Shown in pieces: positions 38,383 to 47,261 of a stretch of DNA of 64,000 nucleotides. Origin of the DNA: Oxalobacteraceae bacterium OTU3CINTB1 (lineage in GTDB: Bacteria; Pseudomonadota; Gammaproteobacteria; Burkholderiales; Burkholderiaceae_D); the NCBI GenBank assembly GCA_024123955.1, contig CP099652.1, positions 1,116,001 through 1,180,000 on the forward strand, written 5' to 3'. The notes under the pieces were generated by a model that was given only the letters and a program-made list of their open reading frames with translations, was not told the DNA's origin and made no database searches. Made by a program: the position numbers and the translations under genes. The stretch's first letter is position 1, and each line of letters starts with the position of its first letter.

Positions 38383-39219
38383 TTAAAAGTCCAGCTTGTC
38401 GCCGGGATTGATGGCCATAACTTTGATCTTGCTGTGGCCCAGCGCCGCGCTGTATTCGGCCGGCGTGCCTTTCAGCTGCGGCGTGGTGCCGTAGTGCATC
38501 GGGATGACGTAGCGCGGATGCAGCCATTCGCGTGTCGCCATGGCCGCATCCTTCGGGCTCATGACGAAGTGGCCGCCGATCGGCATCAGCGCCAGGTCCG
38601 GCTTGTAGTAGTCGCCGATGAATTTCATGTCGCCGAACAGACCGGTGTCGCCCATGTGGTAAATCTTGAAGCCGTTTTCCAGTTCGATGATGTAGCCGAC
38701 CGGCTCGCCGCCGACGTGCACCTCGTCCTTGCCGGTGGCGGGGTTCTTCCAGCCCAGTTCCGAGCTGTGCTCGGCGTGCACGGCGGTGATCTTGATGTCG
38801 GGGCCGAGCGGCGTGACGGTGCCGCTCTTGCCGAAGCGTACCGCTTGCGTGGCCGGCAGGATCTCCAGCGCCGCCACCGATTGCATCAGTCCGGCCGGGC
38901 CGTAGACGGGCACGTTGTTCAACTTGGCCAGCGCCGGGGCGTCGGCGAAGTGGTCGTTGTGGCCGTGCGTGACGAGGATCAGGTCGACCTTGCCGAGGGC
39001 TTCCAGGTTTTTATAGGCCGGCGGCGTTTTGGGATTGGAGGTCAGCCACGGATCGACGACGATGACCTTGCCGCCCGGCGTGGTGATCTTGAAGGCCGCT
39101 TGCCCCAGCCATTGCACTTCCGTCTTGTTGCCCTTGCTGTCCTGGGCCGAGGCGGCGAAGGCGGTGGTGAGCATCAAGGTTGCCGCGACGGCGCGCAGCG
39201 TCTTCGATGTGCCTGACAT
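38383..39219 (-). CDS. Exported metallo-beta-lactamase-fold hydrolase (UlaG/UPF0173-like)
   Basis: 278 aa from ATG 39219, which opens a Sec signal ending AFAASAQ; an ATG at 39267 would mask the signal. Metal motif THGHNDHF, further His in AVHAEHSSE and Asp in YHMGDTGLFGD, with WLGQAAFKI at the N-terminus. Family members cleave diverse esters or phosphoesters; substrate unknown. Confidence 0.87.
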   Translation of the reverse strand: MSGTSKTLRAVAATLMLTTAFAASAQDSKGNKTEVQWLGQAAFKITTPGGKVIVVDPWLTSNPKTPPAYKNLEALGKVDLILVTHGHNDHFADAPALAKLNNVPVYGPAGLMQSVAALEILPATQAVRFGKSGTVTPLGPDIKITAVHAEHSSELGWKNPATGKDEVHVGGEPVGYIIELENGFKIYHMGDTGLFGDMKFIGDYYKPDLALMPIGGHFVMSPKDAAMATREWLHPRYVIPMHYGTTPQLKGTPAEYSAALGHSKIKVMAINPGDKLDF

Positions 39220-39334
39220 GGGAGGGCTCCTCAAGTGGATTGGATGAACATTCAGCATACGCCACATGCGAAGAGCGCGTCACACGGTCGAGCTGTGCCG
39301 CATACTGTCCAAATTGGCTAATTCAGGAGGTGTC

Positions 39335-39910
39335 ATGCTGCGTCGTTCATTTATGGGAATGCTGGCGCTGCTGGGCGCAAGCCCCGCCGGTGCTGGCGAT
39401 ACGGATAGCGCGGCCCTTTGGCGCCGCCTGCGCGAAGGCGGGTACGTGGTGCTGATGCGACACGCGGCGACGGTGCCGGGCGTTGGCGACCCGGAAAACT
39501 TTAAGCTCGGAGCGTGCGCTACCCAACGTAATTTGTCCGATCGCGGGCGGGAGGATGCGCGCCGCATCGGCGCGGCCTTCCGCGAGCGGCAGGTGCCGGT
39601 GTCGCAGGTGCTGTCGAGCCGGTGGTGCCGCTGCATCGATACGGCGCAGCTGGCGTTCGGCCGGGCGCGGCCGGAAACGATGGTCGATTCGATGTTCAAC
39701 GATGACGACGCCGCGCGCCAGACCAAGGTGCGCGCGCTGCGGACTTATCTGTCTACGCACAAAGAGGCGGGCAACCTGGTGCTGGTGACGCACGACATCA
39801 ACATCCGCGTGCTGGTCGGCGAGAGCCTGGCGCAGGGCGAGATGGTGGTGGCGCTGGCGCAGCCGGACGGCGCGCTCAAGTCGGTCGGCGTGCTGCCGCT
39901 CCCAAAATGA
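39335..39910 (+). CDS. Exported histidine phosphatase-family protein
   Basis: 191 aa. A perfect AGGAGG lies before ATG 39335; signal MLRRSFMGMLALLGASPAGA. Catalytic RHA in LMRHAATVPG, SSRWCRCIDTAQ and second His in VLVTHDINI. A branch-2-like secreted phosphatase; natural substrate unknown. Closed by the hairpin at 39915. Confidence 0.87.
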   Translation: MLRRSFMGMLALLGASPAGAGDTDSAALWRRLREGGYVVLMRHAATVPGVGDPENFKLGACATQRNLSDRGREDARRIGAAFRERQVPVSQVLSSRWCRCIDTAQLAFGRARPETMVDSMFNDDDAARQTKVRALRTYLSTHKEAGNLVLVTHDINIRVLVGESLAQGEMVVALAQPDGALKSVGVLPLPK

Positions 39911-39914
39911 GAAA

Positions 39915-39944
39915 AGCCGCCACTGCTTTTCGGCGGTGGCGGCT
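39915..39944. terminator. Hairpin between histidine phosphatase and TerB genes
   Basis: AGCCGCCAC / GTGGCGGCT stem with a 12-base loop, in the 54-bp gap between the two convergent genes; probably bidirectional although T runs are lacking. Confidence 0.65.
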
Positions 39945-39964
39945 CCCTGGTTCGTCAGTTCAGC

Positions 39965-40387
39965 TTAGCGGACCGCCAGCTGCCTGACTTCCTCCTTGAC
40001 GAAGTGCGACTCCGCCGACCAGACGGCGCAGGCACGGGACAGCAGCTTGGCCTCGGCGTCGGCCAGCACGCCGTCGGCGTCGGCGATGTTCCACATGGCG
40101 CGCAGCAGCTGGCGGCGCAACGCCGGGTCCTGGATCTCGCCGAGCAGGGCGTCGATGGTGGCCTCGTCGAGCACCACGTGCTCGTGCTTGACGGAGGTGC
40201 TCAGCATGTCCTGGCACAGGTCGTCGACCAGGTCGTGGAAGTTGTCGATATCGATGTCGATGTACTCCAGCAGCCGCGAACGTTGCAGCGCCTGCAGCTC
40301 GGACGGCGCCATGTTGCCGTCAACTACCATGCACAGGGCCACGAGTCGGCCAGCGGCGCTGGCGCTATCGGTGTCGTAATGTCTCAT
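39965..40387 (-). CDS. TerB-family protein
   Basis: 140 aa. Helical TerB-like domain with acidic, metal-type motifs VVDGNMAPSELQAL and IADADGVLADAEAKLL. Follows TerC by 30 bases. TerB and TerC belong to the tellurite/stress set and are thought to act at the membrane with metal ions. Confidence 0.8.
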   Translation of the reverse strand: MRHYDTDSASAAGRLVALCMVVDGNMAPSELQALQRSRLLEYIDIDIDNFHDLVDDLCQDMLSTSVKHEHVVLDEATIDALLGEIQDPALRRQLLRAMWNIADADGVLADAEAKLLSRACAVWSAESHFVKEEVRQLAVR

Positions 40388-40417
40388 TGCGTTACTCCTT
40401 CTAATATTCCAATTAAC

Positions 40418-41374
40418 TTATTTCTTGCGCGTCGCATACAGGCTGGCGACGACGCTACCCGCGATCAGCAAAGCCACCACCGACAGCGAGATGTGGACCG
40501 GGATGTGTATCCACGGCAGCAACAGCATCTTCAAGCCGATGAAGCACAGCACCAGTGCGAGGCCATATTTGAGCAGGTGGAACCGGTCTGCGATATCGGC
40601 CAGCAGGAAGTACAGCGCCCGCAAACCAAGGATCGCGAACATGTTCGACGTGAACACGATGAACGGGTCCGACGTGATGGCGAAAATAGCCGGGATCGAA
40701 TCGACCGCGAACACCAGGTCGGTCACCTCGATCAGGATCAGCACCAGGAACAGCATGGTCACATAGCGCTTGCCATCTTTCTTCACGAAGAACTTCTCGC
40801 CGTGATCGCCTTCCGACACCGGCAGGTGGCGGCGGGCAAACTTCAGCACCGGGTTGTTCTTGACGTCCGGTTCGTTGTCGACGGCCCGGATCATCTGCAC
40901 GCCGGTGTACAGCAGGAACGCGCCGAACAGGTACAGCACCCAGCTGAACTCCTTCACCACCCACGCGCCGGCCAAAATCATGACGGCACGCATGACGATC
41001 GCGCCCAGCACGCCGTAGATCAGCACGCGCCGCTGGTACTCGGCCTTGACCTGGAACGCCGTGAAGATCAGCAGGAAGACGAAGACGTTGTCGACCGACA
41101 GGGCTTTCTCGATCAGGTAGCCGGACAGGAACTCCAGCGATTTTTGTTCGGCGATTTCCGCGCCGACGGTGCCGTTCAAATACCACCACAGGCCGCCGTT
41201 AAAGGCCAGCGCCAGGCTGAACCAGCCCAGCGACCATGCGCCCGCCTCGCGCAGCGTGACCTTGTGTGCCTTGTTGCCGCCGAAGACCCACAGGTCGACG
41301 GCCAGCATCAGCAACACAAAGGCCACGAAGCCCGCCCACATGGGGGCGGTGGCGATGTTCTCGATTCCAGTCAT
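40418..41374 (-). CDS. TerC/Alx-family membrane protein
   Basis: 318 aa, about nine helices. Core motifs EKALSVDNVFVFLLIF and EVTDLVFAVDSIPAIFAI carry the conserved Asp residues of the family, which in Alx/MntP-related work is linked to Mn export. It lies between hpf-like and terB-like genes with short gaps (26 and 30 bases). No Mn riboswitch is visible directly upstream because the HPF gene is there. Confidence 0.9.
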   Translation of the reverse strand: MTGIENIATAPMWAGFVAFVLLMLAVDLWVFGGNKAHKVTLREAGAWSLGWFSLALAFNGGLWWYLNGTVGAEIAEQKSLEFLSGYLIEKALSVDNVFVFLLIFTAFQVKAEYQRRVLIYGVLGAIVMRAVMILAGAWVVKEFSWVLYLFGAFLLYTGVQMIRAVDNEPDVKNNPVLKFARRHLPVSEGDHGEKFFVKKDGKRYVTMLFLVLILIEVTDLVFAVDSIPAIFAITSDPFIVFTSNMFAILGLRALYFLLADIADRFHLLKYGLALVLCFIGLKMLLLPWIHIPVHISLSVVALLIAGSVVASLYATRKK

Positions 41375-41400
41375 ATAGCGCTCTCCGCTTGATTGTTACG

Positions 41401-41766
41401 TTATCGCCCGTCTTTGCCGTCGGCGTCCTCGTCCGCCGGCGCCAGGGTGGCCACTTTGTCGTGGGTGAATTCGCGGCTGCGCGACAATTGGCGCGCCAGC
41501 GCGCGGTCGGCGCGTTCGGCGGCGCGGTCGATCGCGGCGTACATGTCTTCCTCGGTGTCCTCGATGACGACGGTCTTGCCGTTGTCGAGGCTGATCTGAA
41601 TCTTGCAGCGCTTGTCGCGGCCGCCGCGCGGGCCGTTGATGTCCGACAACCACACGGCCAAGCGGCGGGTCAGTGCCCAGCCCAGCGACGTCTCCAGGCG
41701 GCGGTAGACATAGGCGCGCAGGCTCTCGGTAAGGACCAGGCCGTTCGATTGGATTGCGATGTTCAT
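41401..41766 (-). CDS. HPF/RaiA-family ribosome-associated protein
   Basis: 121 aa. Matches the short ribosome hibernation fold: MNIAIQSNGLVLTESLRAYVYRRLE and IEDTEEDMYAAIDRAAERADR. ATG 41766 with AAGGAAC; an ATG at 41820 has no support. First gene of a hpf-terC-terB operon divergent from nhaR. Could slow ribosomes or protect them under the same stress. Confidence 0.85.
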   Translation of the reverse strand: MNIAIQSNGLVLTESLRAYVYRRLETSLGWALTRRLAVWLSDINGPRGGRDKRCKIQISLDNGKTVVIEDTEEDMYAAIDRAAERADRALARQLSRSREFTHDKVATLAPADEDADGKDGR

Positions 41767-41841
41767 GATCAGTTCCTTTCTTGGTGGATGACAAGACTCA
41801 TGATAGGGCCGCTCAATCATTCGTACAATTCGAATATACTT

Positions 41842-41862
41842 GGTTAATTCATCGATTTAACC
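41842..41862. promoter_or_regulatory. GGTTAA-N9-TTAACC inverted repeat between nhaR and the HPF operon
   Basis: The site is 20 bp before the LysR start and about 75 bp before the HPF start, where a LysR protein would bind to control both genes. Confidence 0.6.
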
Positions 41863-41882
41863 GATGTATTGAGGGATAGCCA

Positions 41883-42782
41883 ATGGCCACTTTGAACTAC
41901 AAACACTTGCGCTACTTCTGGATGGTGGCGCGCAGCGGCAGCATCGCCAAGGCCGCCGAGCAGCTGCATTTGACGCCGCAATCGATCTCCGGCCAGCTCA
42001 CCGAATTCGCCGATACCCTGGGCGTCGAGCTGTTCCGGCGGGTCGGGCGGCGCCTGGAGCTGACCGAAACCGGCAACCGCGTGCTGCGCCACGCGGAGGA
42101 CATCTTCAGCGCCGGCGACGCCTTGCTGGAAGTCGTTAAGGACCAGTCCGCTACACAAGCTACCACGTTTCGGGTCGGGGTTTCCGATTCGGTGTCGAAG
42201 GCGGTGGCCTGCCGCCTGGTCGCGCCGGCGCTGTCGCTGGCCGAGCCGACGCGGCTGATCTGCAGGGAAGGGCGGCTGGCCGCGTTGCTGGCCGACATGG
42301 CCGTGCACAAGCTCGACCTGATCATCACCGACCGCGCCATGCCCAGCCATCTGAGCGTGCGCGGCTATAACCACTTGCTGGGCGAAAGCGAGTTGGGCGT
42401 GTTCGGCGCGCCGGCCCTGGTGGCGACATTGAGCGGGGCGTTCCCGGAATGTCTGAATAACGTGCCGCTGCTGTTGCCGGGAGAGGATTTCGCCGTGCAC
42501 GCCAGGCTGATGCAGTGGCTGCACACGCACGTGCCGCGTTTGCGCGTGATCGGCGAGTTCGACGACAGCGCCATGATCAAGGCGTTCGGGCAGTCGGGCG
42601 CCGGGCTGTTCTTCGCGCCGGCGGCGATTGCCGACACCATCTGCGCGCAGTACGGCGTGGTGTTGGTCGGCACCATCCCGTCGCTGCGCGAGCAGGTGTA
42701 TGCGATCACGACCGAGCGGCGCATCAGCCATCCGGCCACGCAGGCGATCCGGCAGGCGGCGCTGGAGACCTTGTCCACGTAA
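41883..42782 (+). CDS. nhaR: NhaR-like LysR-family regulator
   Basis: 299 aa. N-terminal helix-turn-helix YKHLRYFWMVARSGSIAKAA with QSISGQLTEF. NLRYFW-type start, GCRLVAPALSL-type effector domain and LSGAFPECLNNVPLLLPGE follow NhaR. NhaR responds to Na+ and alkaline pH in E. coli. Here no nhaA is near; the divergent HPF-TerC-TerB operon is the likely target. Confidence 0.85.
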   Translation: MATLNYKHLRYFWMVARSGSIAKAAEQLHLTPQSISGQLTEFADTLGVELFRRVGRRLELTETGNRVLRHAEDIFSAGDALLEVVKDQSATQATTFRVGVSDSVSKAVACRLVAPALSLAEPTRLICREGRLAALLADMAVHKLDLIITDRAMPSHLSVRGYNHLLGESELGVFGAPALVATLSGAFPECLNNVPLLLPGEDFAVHARLMQWLHTHVPRLRVIGEFDDSAMIKAFGQSGAGLFFAPAAIADTICAQYGVVLVGTIPSLREQVYAITTERRISHPATQAIRQAALETLST

Positions 42783-42853
42783 CACGCAACGGAAAAGGGC
42801 TGTGTTCCGCATTCGCAAAACCCAGCCCGTCGCAATCGTTAAGACTTTAAAGC

Positions 42854-43309
42854 TTATTTAGGCATGACGACCGTGTCGATGACGTGGATCACGCCGTTGT
42901 CGGCGGCGATGTCGGTCTTGGTGACGTGGGCCTTGTCGACCATGACTTTGCCGTCTTTGGCAGTCACGGTCAGCGATTCACCCTGCACGGTCTTGACCTT
43001 GCCCGGCTTGACGTCGGCGGCCATTACTTTGCCCGGCACCACGTGGTAGGTCAGGACCTTGGTCAGCGCGGCTTTGTCTTTCAGCAGGGCGTCGAGCTTG
43101 GCCTTTGGAATCTTCGCGAAGGCTTCGTCGGTCGGCGCGAAGACGGTGAACGGACCCGGGCCTTTGAGCGTGTCGACCAGGCCGGCCGCTTGCACCGCCG
43201 TGACCAGTGTGTTGAACGAGCCGGCCGATTTCGCGGTATCGACGATGTCCGCCGCGTTCGCTGCGCCGAAAGCCATGGTGAAAGCTGCTGCCATCAAGAA
43301 CTTCTTCAT
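42854..43309 (-). CDS. Fasciclin (FAS1)-domain exported protein
   Basis: 151 aa from ATG 43309 (AAAGGAG upstream; signal [20 protein letters not shown]). One FAS1 domain: [44 protein letters not shown] and [13 protein letters not shown]. Such proteins often mediate adhesion or bind extracellular ligands. Confidence 0.93.
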   Translation of the reverse strand: MKKFLMAAAFTMAFGAANAADIVDTAKSAGSFNTLVTAVQAAGLVDTLKGPGPFTVFAPTDEAFAKIPKAKLDALLKDKAALTKVLTYHVVPGKVMAADVKPGKVKTVQGESLTVTAKDGKVMVDKAHVTKTDIAADNGVIHVIDTVVMPK

Positions 43310-43447
43310 GTAGATCTCCTTTGAGTGAACCGTTTTTGCAACCGGCATGGACACAATATATAGCTGAATATCAATGTTGTCCGCTTGTTGTCGTACCGTG
43401 CGAGGAATTATACGGTTCACTAGCGGTTCAATCTGGTATGGTTTTGG

Positions 43448-43918
43448 TCAATGGCCGTAGCTCAGCACGCGCAGCAGTTTCCAGGTGCCTGCTTCTTTTT
43501 CCCAGACCATCGAGAAGCGGTAGACGCCGCAGCCTTCCTTCGCGCCGGGCGCCTCCGCTGAGCAGAAGCGGTGGCTGCCGATGTGCATCGCCCGGTCCGG
43601 GCCAGCGGGGAAAACCTCGGCCGTGTCGTTCATGGCCTCGCGGCGCAGCGTGCCCGGTTCCTTGAATTTGTTTTCAAAGATGCGGATGTTGTCGGCGTAG
43701 CCCGTCAAGCCGGTACGGTCGTGATAGAACTCCAGCCGGGGGCTGAAGCCTTGTTTCATGGCCGCGATATCGCGCTGGTTGATGGCGCCGAACAGGCGCG
43801 CGTCCGCCGCCAGAATCTCCGCGCGCAGGTCGGCCGGTTCGGCGGCCATAACGGGCGAGGCGGGAACGGTGGCAAGCAGCGAGGTAAGCACATAAGCGGT
43901 GACGGTCGGTAATTTCAT
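43448..43918 (-). CDS. NTF2-like (DUF4440-type) exported protein
   Basis: 156 aa with signal (to PASPVMAAE). NTF2 fold wording ILAADARLFGAINQRDIAAM, PRLEFYHDRTGLTGY and WKLLRVLSYGH. Ligand and function unknown. Confidence 0.75.
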   Translation of the reverse strand: MKLPTVTAYVLTSLLATVPASPVMAAEPADLRAEILAADARLFGAINQRDIAAMKQGFSPRLEFYHDRTGLTGYADNIRIFENKFKEPGTLRREAMNDTAEVFPAGPDRAMHIGSHRFCSAEAPGAKEGCGVYRFSMVWEKEAGTWKLLRVLSYGH

Positions 43919-44281
43919 CTGAGCTCCCTGGTTTGAATGATGAGGGCAGCGTACGCTGTTGCCGCCGCCTCGGCGACGCTGATCCGACGAATGGTCGATC
44001 TTGTGGGACCGGTGGTCGCTAGGCGGATCCGTACTTAAATCTTAAGAGTGGAGCGAGGACAGCGCCTCCGAGTAGGCCGTTTTAACAAGGTATTCCGGGC
44101 CCTCGCCCGGGGGGCCTCCCCGGGGGCCTTCGCGCACGCAGTCTAATTCGGTCGAAGTCGCACTCGTTCGGTCTAATCGCGTCCAAAAAAACTTGCGGGG
44201 TCCGCTTCATTAGACCGAAATCGTCTTTGCATTGAAAGCTCTGGACGCGATTAGACGACCGCCTTGTTGGAATGGACCGCA
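43919..44281. other. Intergenic region with GC hairpin and TTAGAC motif cluster
   Basis: No gene is supported. A CCCGGGG-GGCCT-CCCCGGG stem occurs near 44107-44125. From 44142 on, GTCTAA/TTAGAC hexamers begin (44142, 44171, 44210, 44251), and GTCTAATCGCGTCC (44171-44184) is repeated as an exact inverted copy at 44243-44256. Confidence 0.7.
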
Positions 44282-44937
44282 TTAGACCGCCGCCACCATC
44301 GTTTTAGACCGCCTTTGTGCCACATCCTCGGAATGCCTTCTGTAATTTGCGGCACGGACCCAGTGGTCGTTGCCGGGAAAGCGCAGCCATACGAAGCGCC
44401 AGGCATTGCGTCCTTTTGCGTGTCGGTTGGCGAACATGGATGGAGTCAACCACATATCGTCTTCGGAAACGATCCGATCGCCCACTACTTTAGCGAATTC
44501 GACGACGTCGCAATAGCTGGTTCGTAGCGTCGTCCCTTCCGGCAAGAAGACATTTTTCCATTGAAAACCGCGTATCGCTTGCCCGTTCCGCAGGGCTAGT
44601 CGCGCAGTTTCAGTCGCCAGCCAGCGCTTCACAAGTTCAACCACAAAAGGACCGGGCTTGACGCCGGGACGGGTATCCATCAAAAAGAATTCTAGATTCA
44701 AGTAATCGATCACTGGGATGTATATCGCTTGCTTCGCTTCAAATTCCATGATTAGCCCCTTCGAAAATGGTCTAAAAATTAGAGCATCGAATAAAAATAT
44801 CGTTCGTTTTAGATTTTTGTCTCGACGGACTAGATCAAATTAGATTCTCTTGCCGATTTCATGGCCTGTTTTAGACCCGGGCCACCGTAGTTCAGACTCC
44901 ATTAGACTCGGAGGGCTTCAATTAGACGGGATTAGAC
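44142..44937. repeat. Cluster of 11 TTAGAC/GTCTAA motifs flanking the 44282 gene
   Basis: Exact hexamers start at 44142, 44171, 44210, 44251, 44282, 44304 (3' side) and 44770, 44871, 44902, 44922, 44932 (5' side), with near copies (TTAGAT, TTAGAG, TTCAGAC) between. Many extend to ATTAGACCG or ATTAGACTC. About 0.4 would be expected by chance on both strands of 800 bp at even base use. The motif supplies the stop codon of the enclosed gene (GTCTAA at 44282). Confidence 0.85.
44282..44749 (-). CDS. Unrecognised protein, paralog of 5829-6443, inside a TTAGAC motif cluster
   Basis: 155 aa. Shares with the 204-aa copy: IRGFQWK, FLPEGTTLR, AKVVGDRIV, LTPSMFA and RNAWRFVWLRFPG. The N-terminal ~50 residues are helical with a hydrophobic strand (AIYIPVIDYLNLEFFLMD) and differ from the other copy. 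AAGGGG precedes the ATG. Base composition around it is clearly lower in GC than neighbours, suggesting transfer. No known family is recognised; a RAMA-like DNA-binding fold is a guess from the GT-L / A-V-D-I / SP-A / NAW pattern. Confidence 0.6.
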   Translation of the reverse strand: MEFEAKQAIYIPVIDYLNLEFFLMDTRPGVKPGPFVVELVKRWLATETARLALRNGQAIRGFQWKNVFLPEGTTLRTSYCDVVEFAKVVGDRIVSEDDMWLTPSMFANRHAKGRNAWRFVWLRFPGNDHWVRAANYRRHSEDVAQRRSKTMVAAV

Positions 44938-45040
44938 TCATTCCTAAAAGAGGTAACAACCCTGTCGCCTTCGATTTGCCCGCCGCAGTGCTAACAACGG
45001 CTCCGTGCGGGGTCGTCTCGTATTGAGGAGAAACGACATG
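44750..45040. other. AT-richer intergenic part of the TTAGAC cluster
   Basis: Holds five TTAGAC/GTCTAA motifs and variants, with poly-T/A stretches at 44760-44820. No gene is supported. Confidence 0.6.
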
Positions 45041-45058
45041 CTTTAAGATTCGTTTCAT
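45041..45058 (+). promoter_or_regulatory. Candidate QseB box before qseB-like gene
   Basis: CTTTAAGATTCGTTTCAT shares CTTTAAGAT(T/A)CG with the site before the YgiW gene (47165). Tandem TTAA-type half sites 11 bp apart are typical of PmrA/QseB-class regulators. Confidence 0.55.
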
Positions 45059-45125
45059 CTTGCCGCGCCAAACTCGACAGCGTTTTTCCGCCATACTGGC
45101 GGCAATTTCCTGCCCGAGTCCCCTT

Positions 45126-45791
45126 ATGCGCATTCTGTTAGTCGAAGACGACACCTCCCTGGGCGAGACCATCCTCGCCTGGCTGCGGCTCGACCAGCAC
45201 GCCGTCGATTGGGTTCAACGCGGCGATTCTGCCCAGACCGCGCTGATGACCCACCGCTACGATTGCGTGCTGCTCGACCGTGGCTTGCCCGGCCTGTCTG
45301 GCGACGCCTTGCTGGCCGAGTTGCGCGCCGCCGGCAACGCCGTGCCGGTCATCCTGATCACCGCCTTCAACGCGCTGGCCGACCGGGTCGAGGGGCTGGA
45401 CCTTGGCGCCGACGATTACCTGGTCAAGCCGTTCGAGCTGGAGGAGATGTCGGCGCGCATCCGGGCGGCGGTGCGGCGCGGCGCCGACCAGGTGAGCAAT
45501 GATCTGGTGCACGCCGGCATCGCGCTCAACCTCGACACCAAGCAGGCCAGCCTGGGCGGACAGCCGGTGGCGCTGACCGCGCGCGAATACCACGTGCTGT
45601 ACGCGCTGCTGCTGCGCAAGAACAGCATCGTCACCCGTGCCCAGATCGAGGAAACCCTGTACGGCTGGGGCGACGAGGTGGAAAGCAACGCCATCGAGGT
45701 CTACATCCACAACCTGCGCAAGAAACTGGGCGCCGACAGCATCGTCACCGTTCGCGGCCTCGGCTACCGGCTGAAAAACAATGACGACTAA
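45126..45791 (+). CDS. qseB: OmpR-family response regulator, QseB-like
   Basis: 221 aa from ATG 45126. Receiver: MRILLVEDDTSLGE, phospho-Asp in DCVLLDRGLPG, Thr in LITAF and Lys in YLVKPF. C-terminal winged helix with LTAREYHVLYALL and IEVYIHNLRKKLG..IVTVRGLGYRL. An ATG at 45060 would add 22 odd residues. Overlaps the kinase gene by 11 bases. QseB assignment rests on the paired kinase and the YgiW neighbour. Confidence 0.9.
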   Translation: MRILLVEDDTSLGETILAWLRLDQHAVDWVQRGDSAQTALMTHRYDCVLLDRGLPGLSGDALLAELRAAGNAVPVILITAFNALADRVEGLDLGADDYLVKPFELEEMSARIRAAVRRGADQVSNDLVHAGIALNLDTKQASLGGQPVALTAREYHVLYALLLRKNSIVTRAQIEETLYGWGDEVESNAIEVYIHNLRKKLGADSIVTVRGLGYRLKNNDD

Positions 45792-47148
45792 ACCGGCCGA
45801 TGCGCACCGCGCGCCGTGGTCGCTGCGGCGGCGCCTGCTGGCGGTGATTGTCGCGGCCAGCACCGTGCTGTGGCTGGGGAGCCTCGGCATCGTGACCGTC
45901 ATCGCATGGCACGAGACCAACGAGGTGTTCGACGACGCGCTGGAGGAGTCCGGCTACATGATCATGGCCGCCACCACCGAGTGGAACGAGCGCGGCTTGC
46001 TGGCGTCGGCGCGGCCCGGTGGCGCCAACGGCCGCAAGGTCGACATGCAATACCAGATCGTCGTCGACGGCCGGGTCATCCAGCGCACCAGCGGCGCGCC
46101 GGCGCGGCCGTTTGTCACCGGCTTCGACGACAGCCACGGCTTTGCCGATCCCGAATTCGACGAGCGCCGCTGGCGCGTGTTCGTGGTGCGCGACGACGCG
46201 CGCCGCTTCGAGGTGCAGGTCGGCCAGAAATACAAGAAGCGCTTCGATATCCTGGAGGAACTTGCCGAGTCGCTGTGGTTACCGGTGCTGGGTTTCCTGG
46301 CGCTGCTGGCGCTGGTGTGCTGGGTCTTGACCGGGCGCGTGCTCAAGCCCTTGCACCGCACCGCGTCGGCCATCGCGGCCAAGACGCCGGACGATCTGGC
46401 GCTGGTGCCGAGCGCCGGCCAGCCGCGCGAGCTGTTGCCGATCGTGCTGGCGCTGAACGGCGTGCTGGGCCGCCTTGACGCGGCGCTGCAAGCCGAGCGC
46501 CGCTTCACCGCCGATGCCGCGCACGAGCTGCGCACGCCGCTGGCCGGGCTGCACATGCACGTGCAGTTGCTGCAGCGGCAGCATCCGGAGCTGGCCGCGT
46601 CGTTCCAGAAGCTGCGCCAGGATATCGCGCGCATGACCGGGCTGGTCGACAGCCTGCTGGCGCTGGCGCGACTCGATCCGCTGGCGCGCGAACAACTGGT
46701 GCGCCAGCCGGTGGCGTTGGTGCCGCTGTTCGAGCGCTTGCTCGACGAGCATGCGGGCGTGGCCGAACAGCGCGGCATCACCCTGGCCGCGCGCTGCGAG
46801 CTGGATCAGGTGGACGCCAACCCGCAGATGCTGGAGATCATGCTGCGCAACCTGATCGACAATGCGCTGCGCTATTGCCCGGCCGGCAGCCGGGTCGAGA
46901 TCGCGGCGGACCGCATCGCCGGTAGCGGCCGCATTGTCGTGCGCGACGACGGCCCCGGCGTCGACGATGCGAGCCGGCAGCGGCTGACGGAGCGGTTCTT
47001 CCGCGTGCTGGGGCAGGGGCAGGGCGGCAGCGGACTGGGTCTGTCGATCGTCAAACGCATCGCCGATTTGCACGGGATCGATATCGTCTTCGGCACAGGC
47101 CTCGACGGCCGGGGCTTGGGTGTCACGCTGAAGCTGCCGTCCCGCTAA
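45781..47148 (+). CDS. qseC: Sensor histidine kinase, QseC-like
   Basis: 455 aa. Two membrane helices (~16-44 and ~165-185) around a periplasmic sensor; HAMP-like linker; H box AAHELRTPLAG; N box NLIDNALRYCP; G boxes DDGPGVDDASR and GGSGLGLSIVKRI. Co-translated with the response regulator. In E. coli qseBC adjoin ygiW, as here. The stimulus is not readable. Confidence 0.92.
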   Translation: MTTKPADAHRAPWSLRRRLLAVIVAASTVLWLGSLGIVTVIAWHETNEVFDDALEESGYMIMAATTEWNERGLLASARPGGANGRKVDMQYQIVVDGRVIQRTSGAPARPFVTGFDDSHGFADPEFDERRWRVFVVRDDARRFEVQVGQKYKKRFDILEELAESLWLPVLGFLALLALVCWVLTGRVLKPLHRTASAIAAKTPDDLALVPSAGQPRELLPIVLALNGVLGRLDAALQAERRFTADAAHELRTPLAGLHMHVQLLQRQHPELAASFQKLRQDIARMTGLVDSLLALARLDPLAREQLVRQPVALVPLFERLLDEHAGVAEQRGITLAARCELDQVDANPQMLEIMLRNLIDNALRYCPAGSRVEIAADRIAGSGRIVVRDDGPGVDDASRQRLTERFFRVLGQGQGGSGLGLSIVKRIADLHGIDIVFGTGLDGRGLGVTLKLPSR

Positions 47149-47164
47149 GGCGGGCCGGTGTGTT

Positions 47165-47183
47165 CTTTAAGATACGGTTAATG
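47165..47183 (+). promoter_or_regulatory. Candidate QseB box before the YgiW-like gene
   Basis: CTTTAAGATACGGTTAATG carries TTAAG and TTAAT 11 bp apart and matches the site at 45041 in its first 12 bases but one. Confidence 0.55.
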
Positions 47184-47261
47184 TCCAATCGGTGTAATGC
47201 GTCTGTGCCTGCAGTGAACAGCAGGTCCCGATAACGACTTACCACCACAAAGGACAACACC

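Noticed and set aside
40388..41400. Mn-sensing yybP-ykoY riboswitch for TerC
   Set aside because: Only 26 bases separate the HPF stop from the TerC start, too short for the riboswitch.
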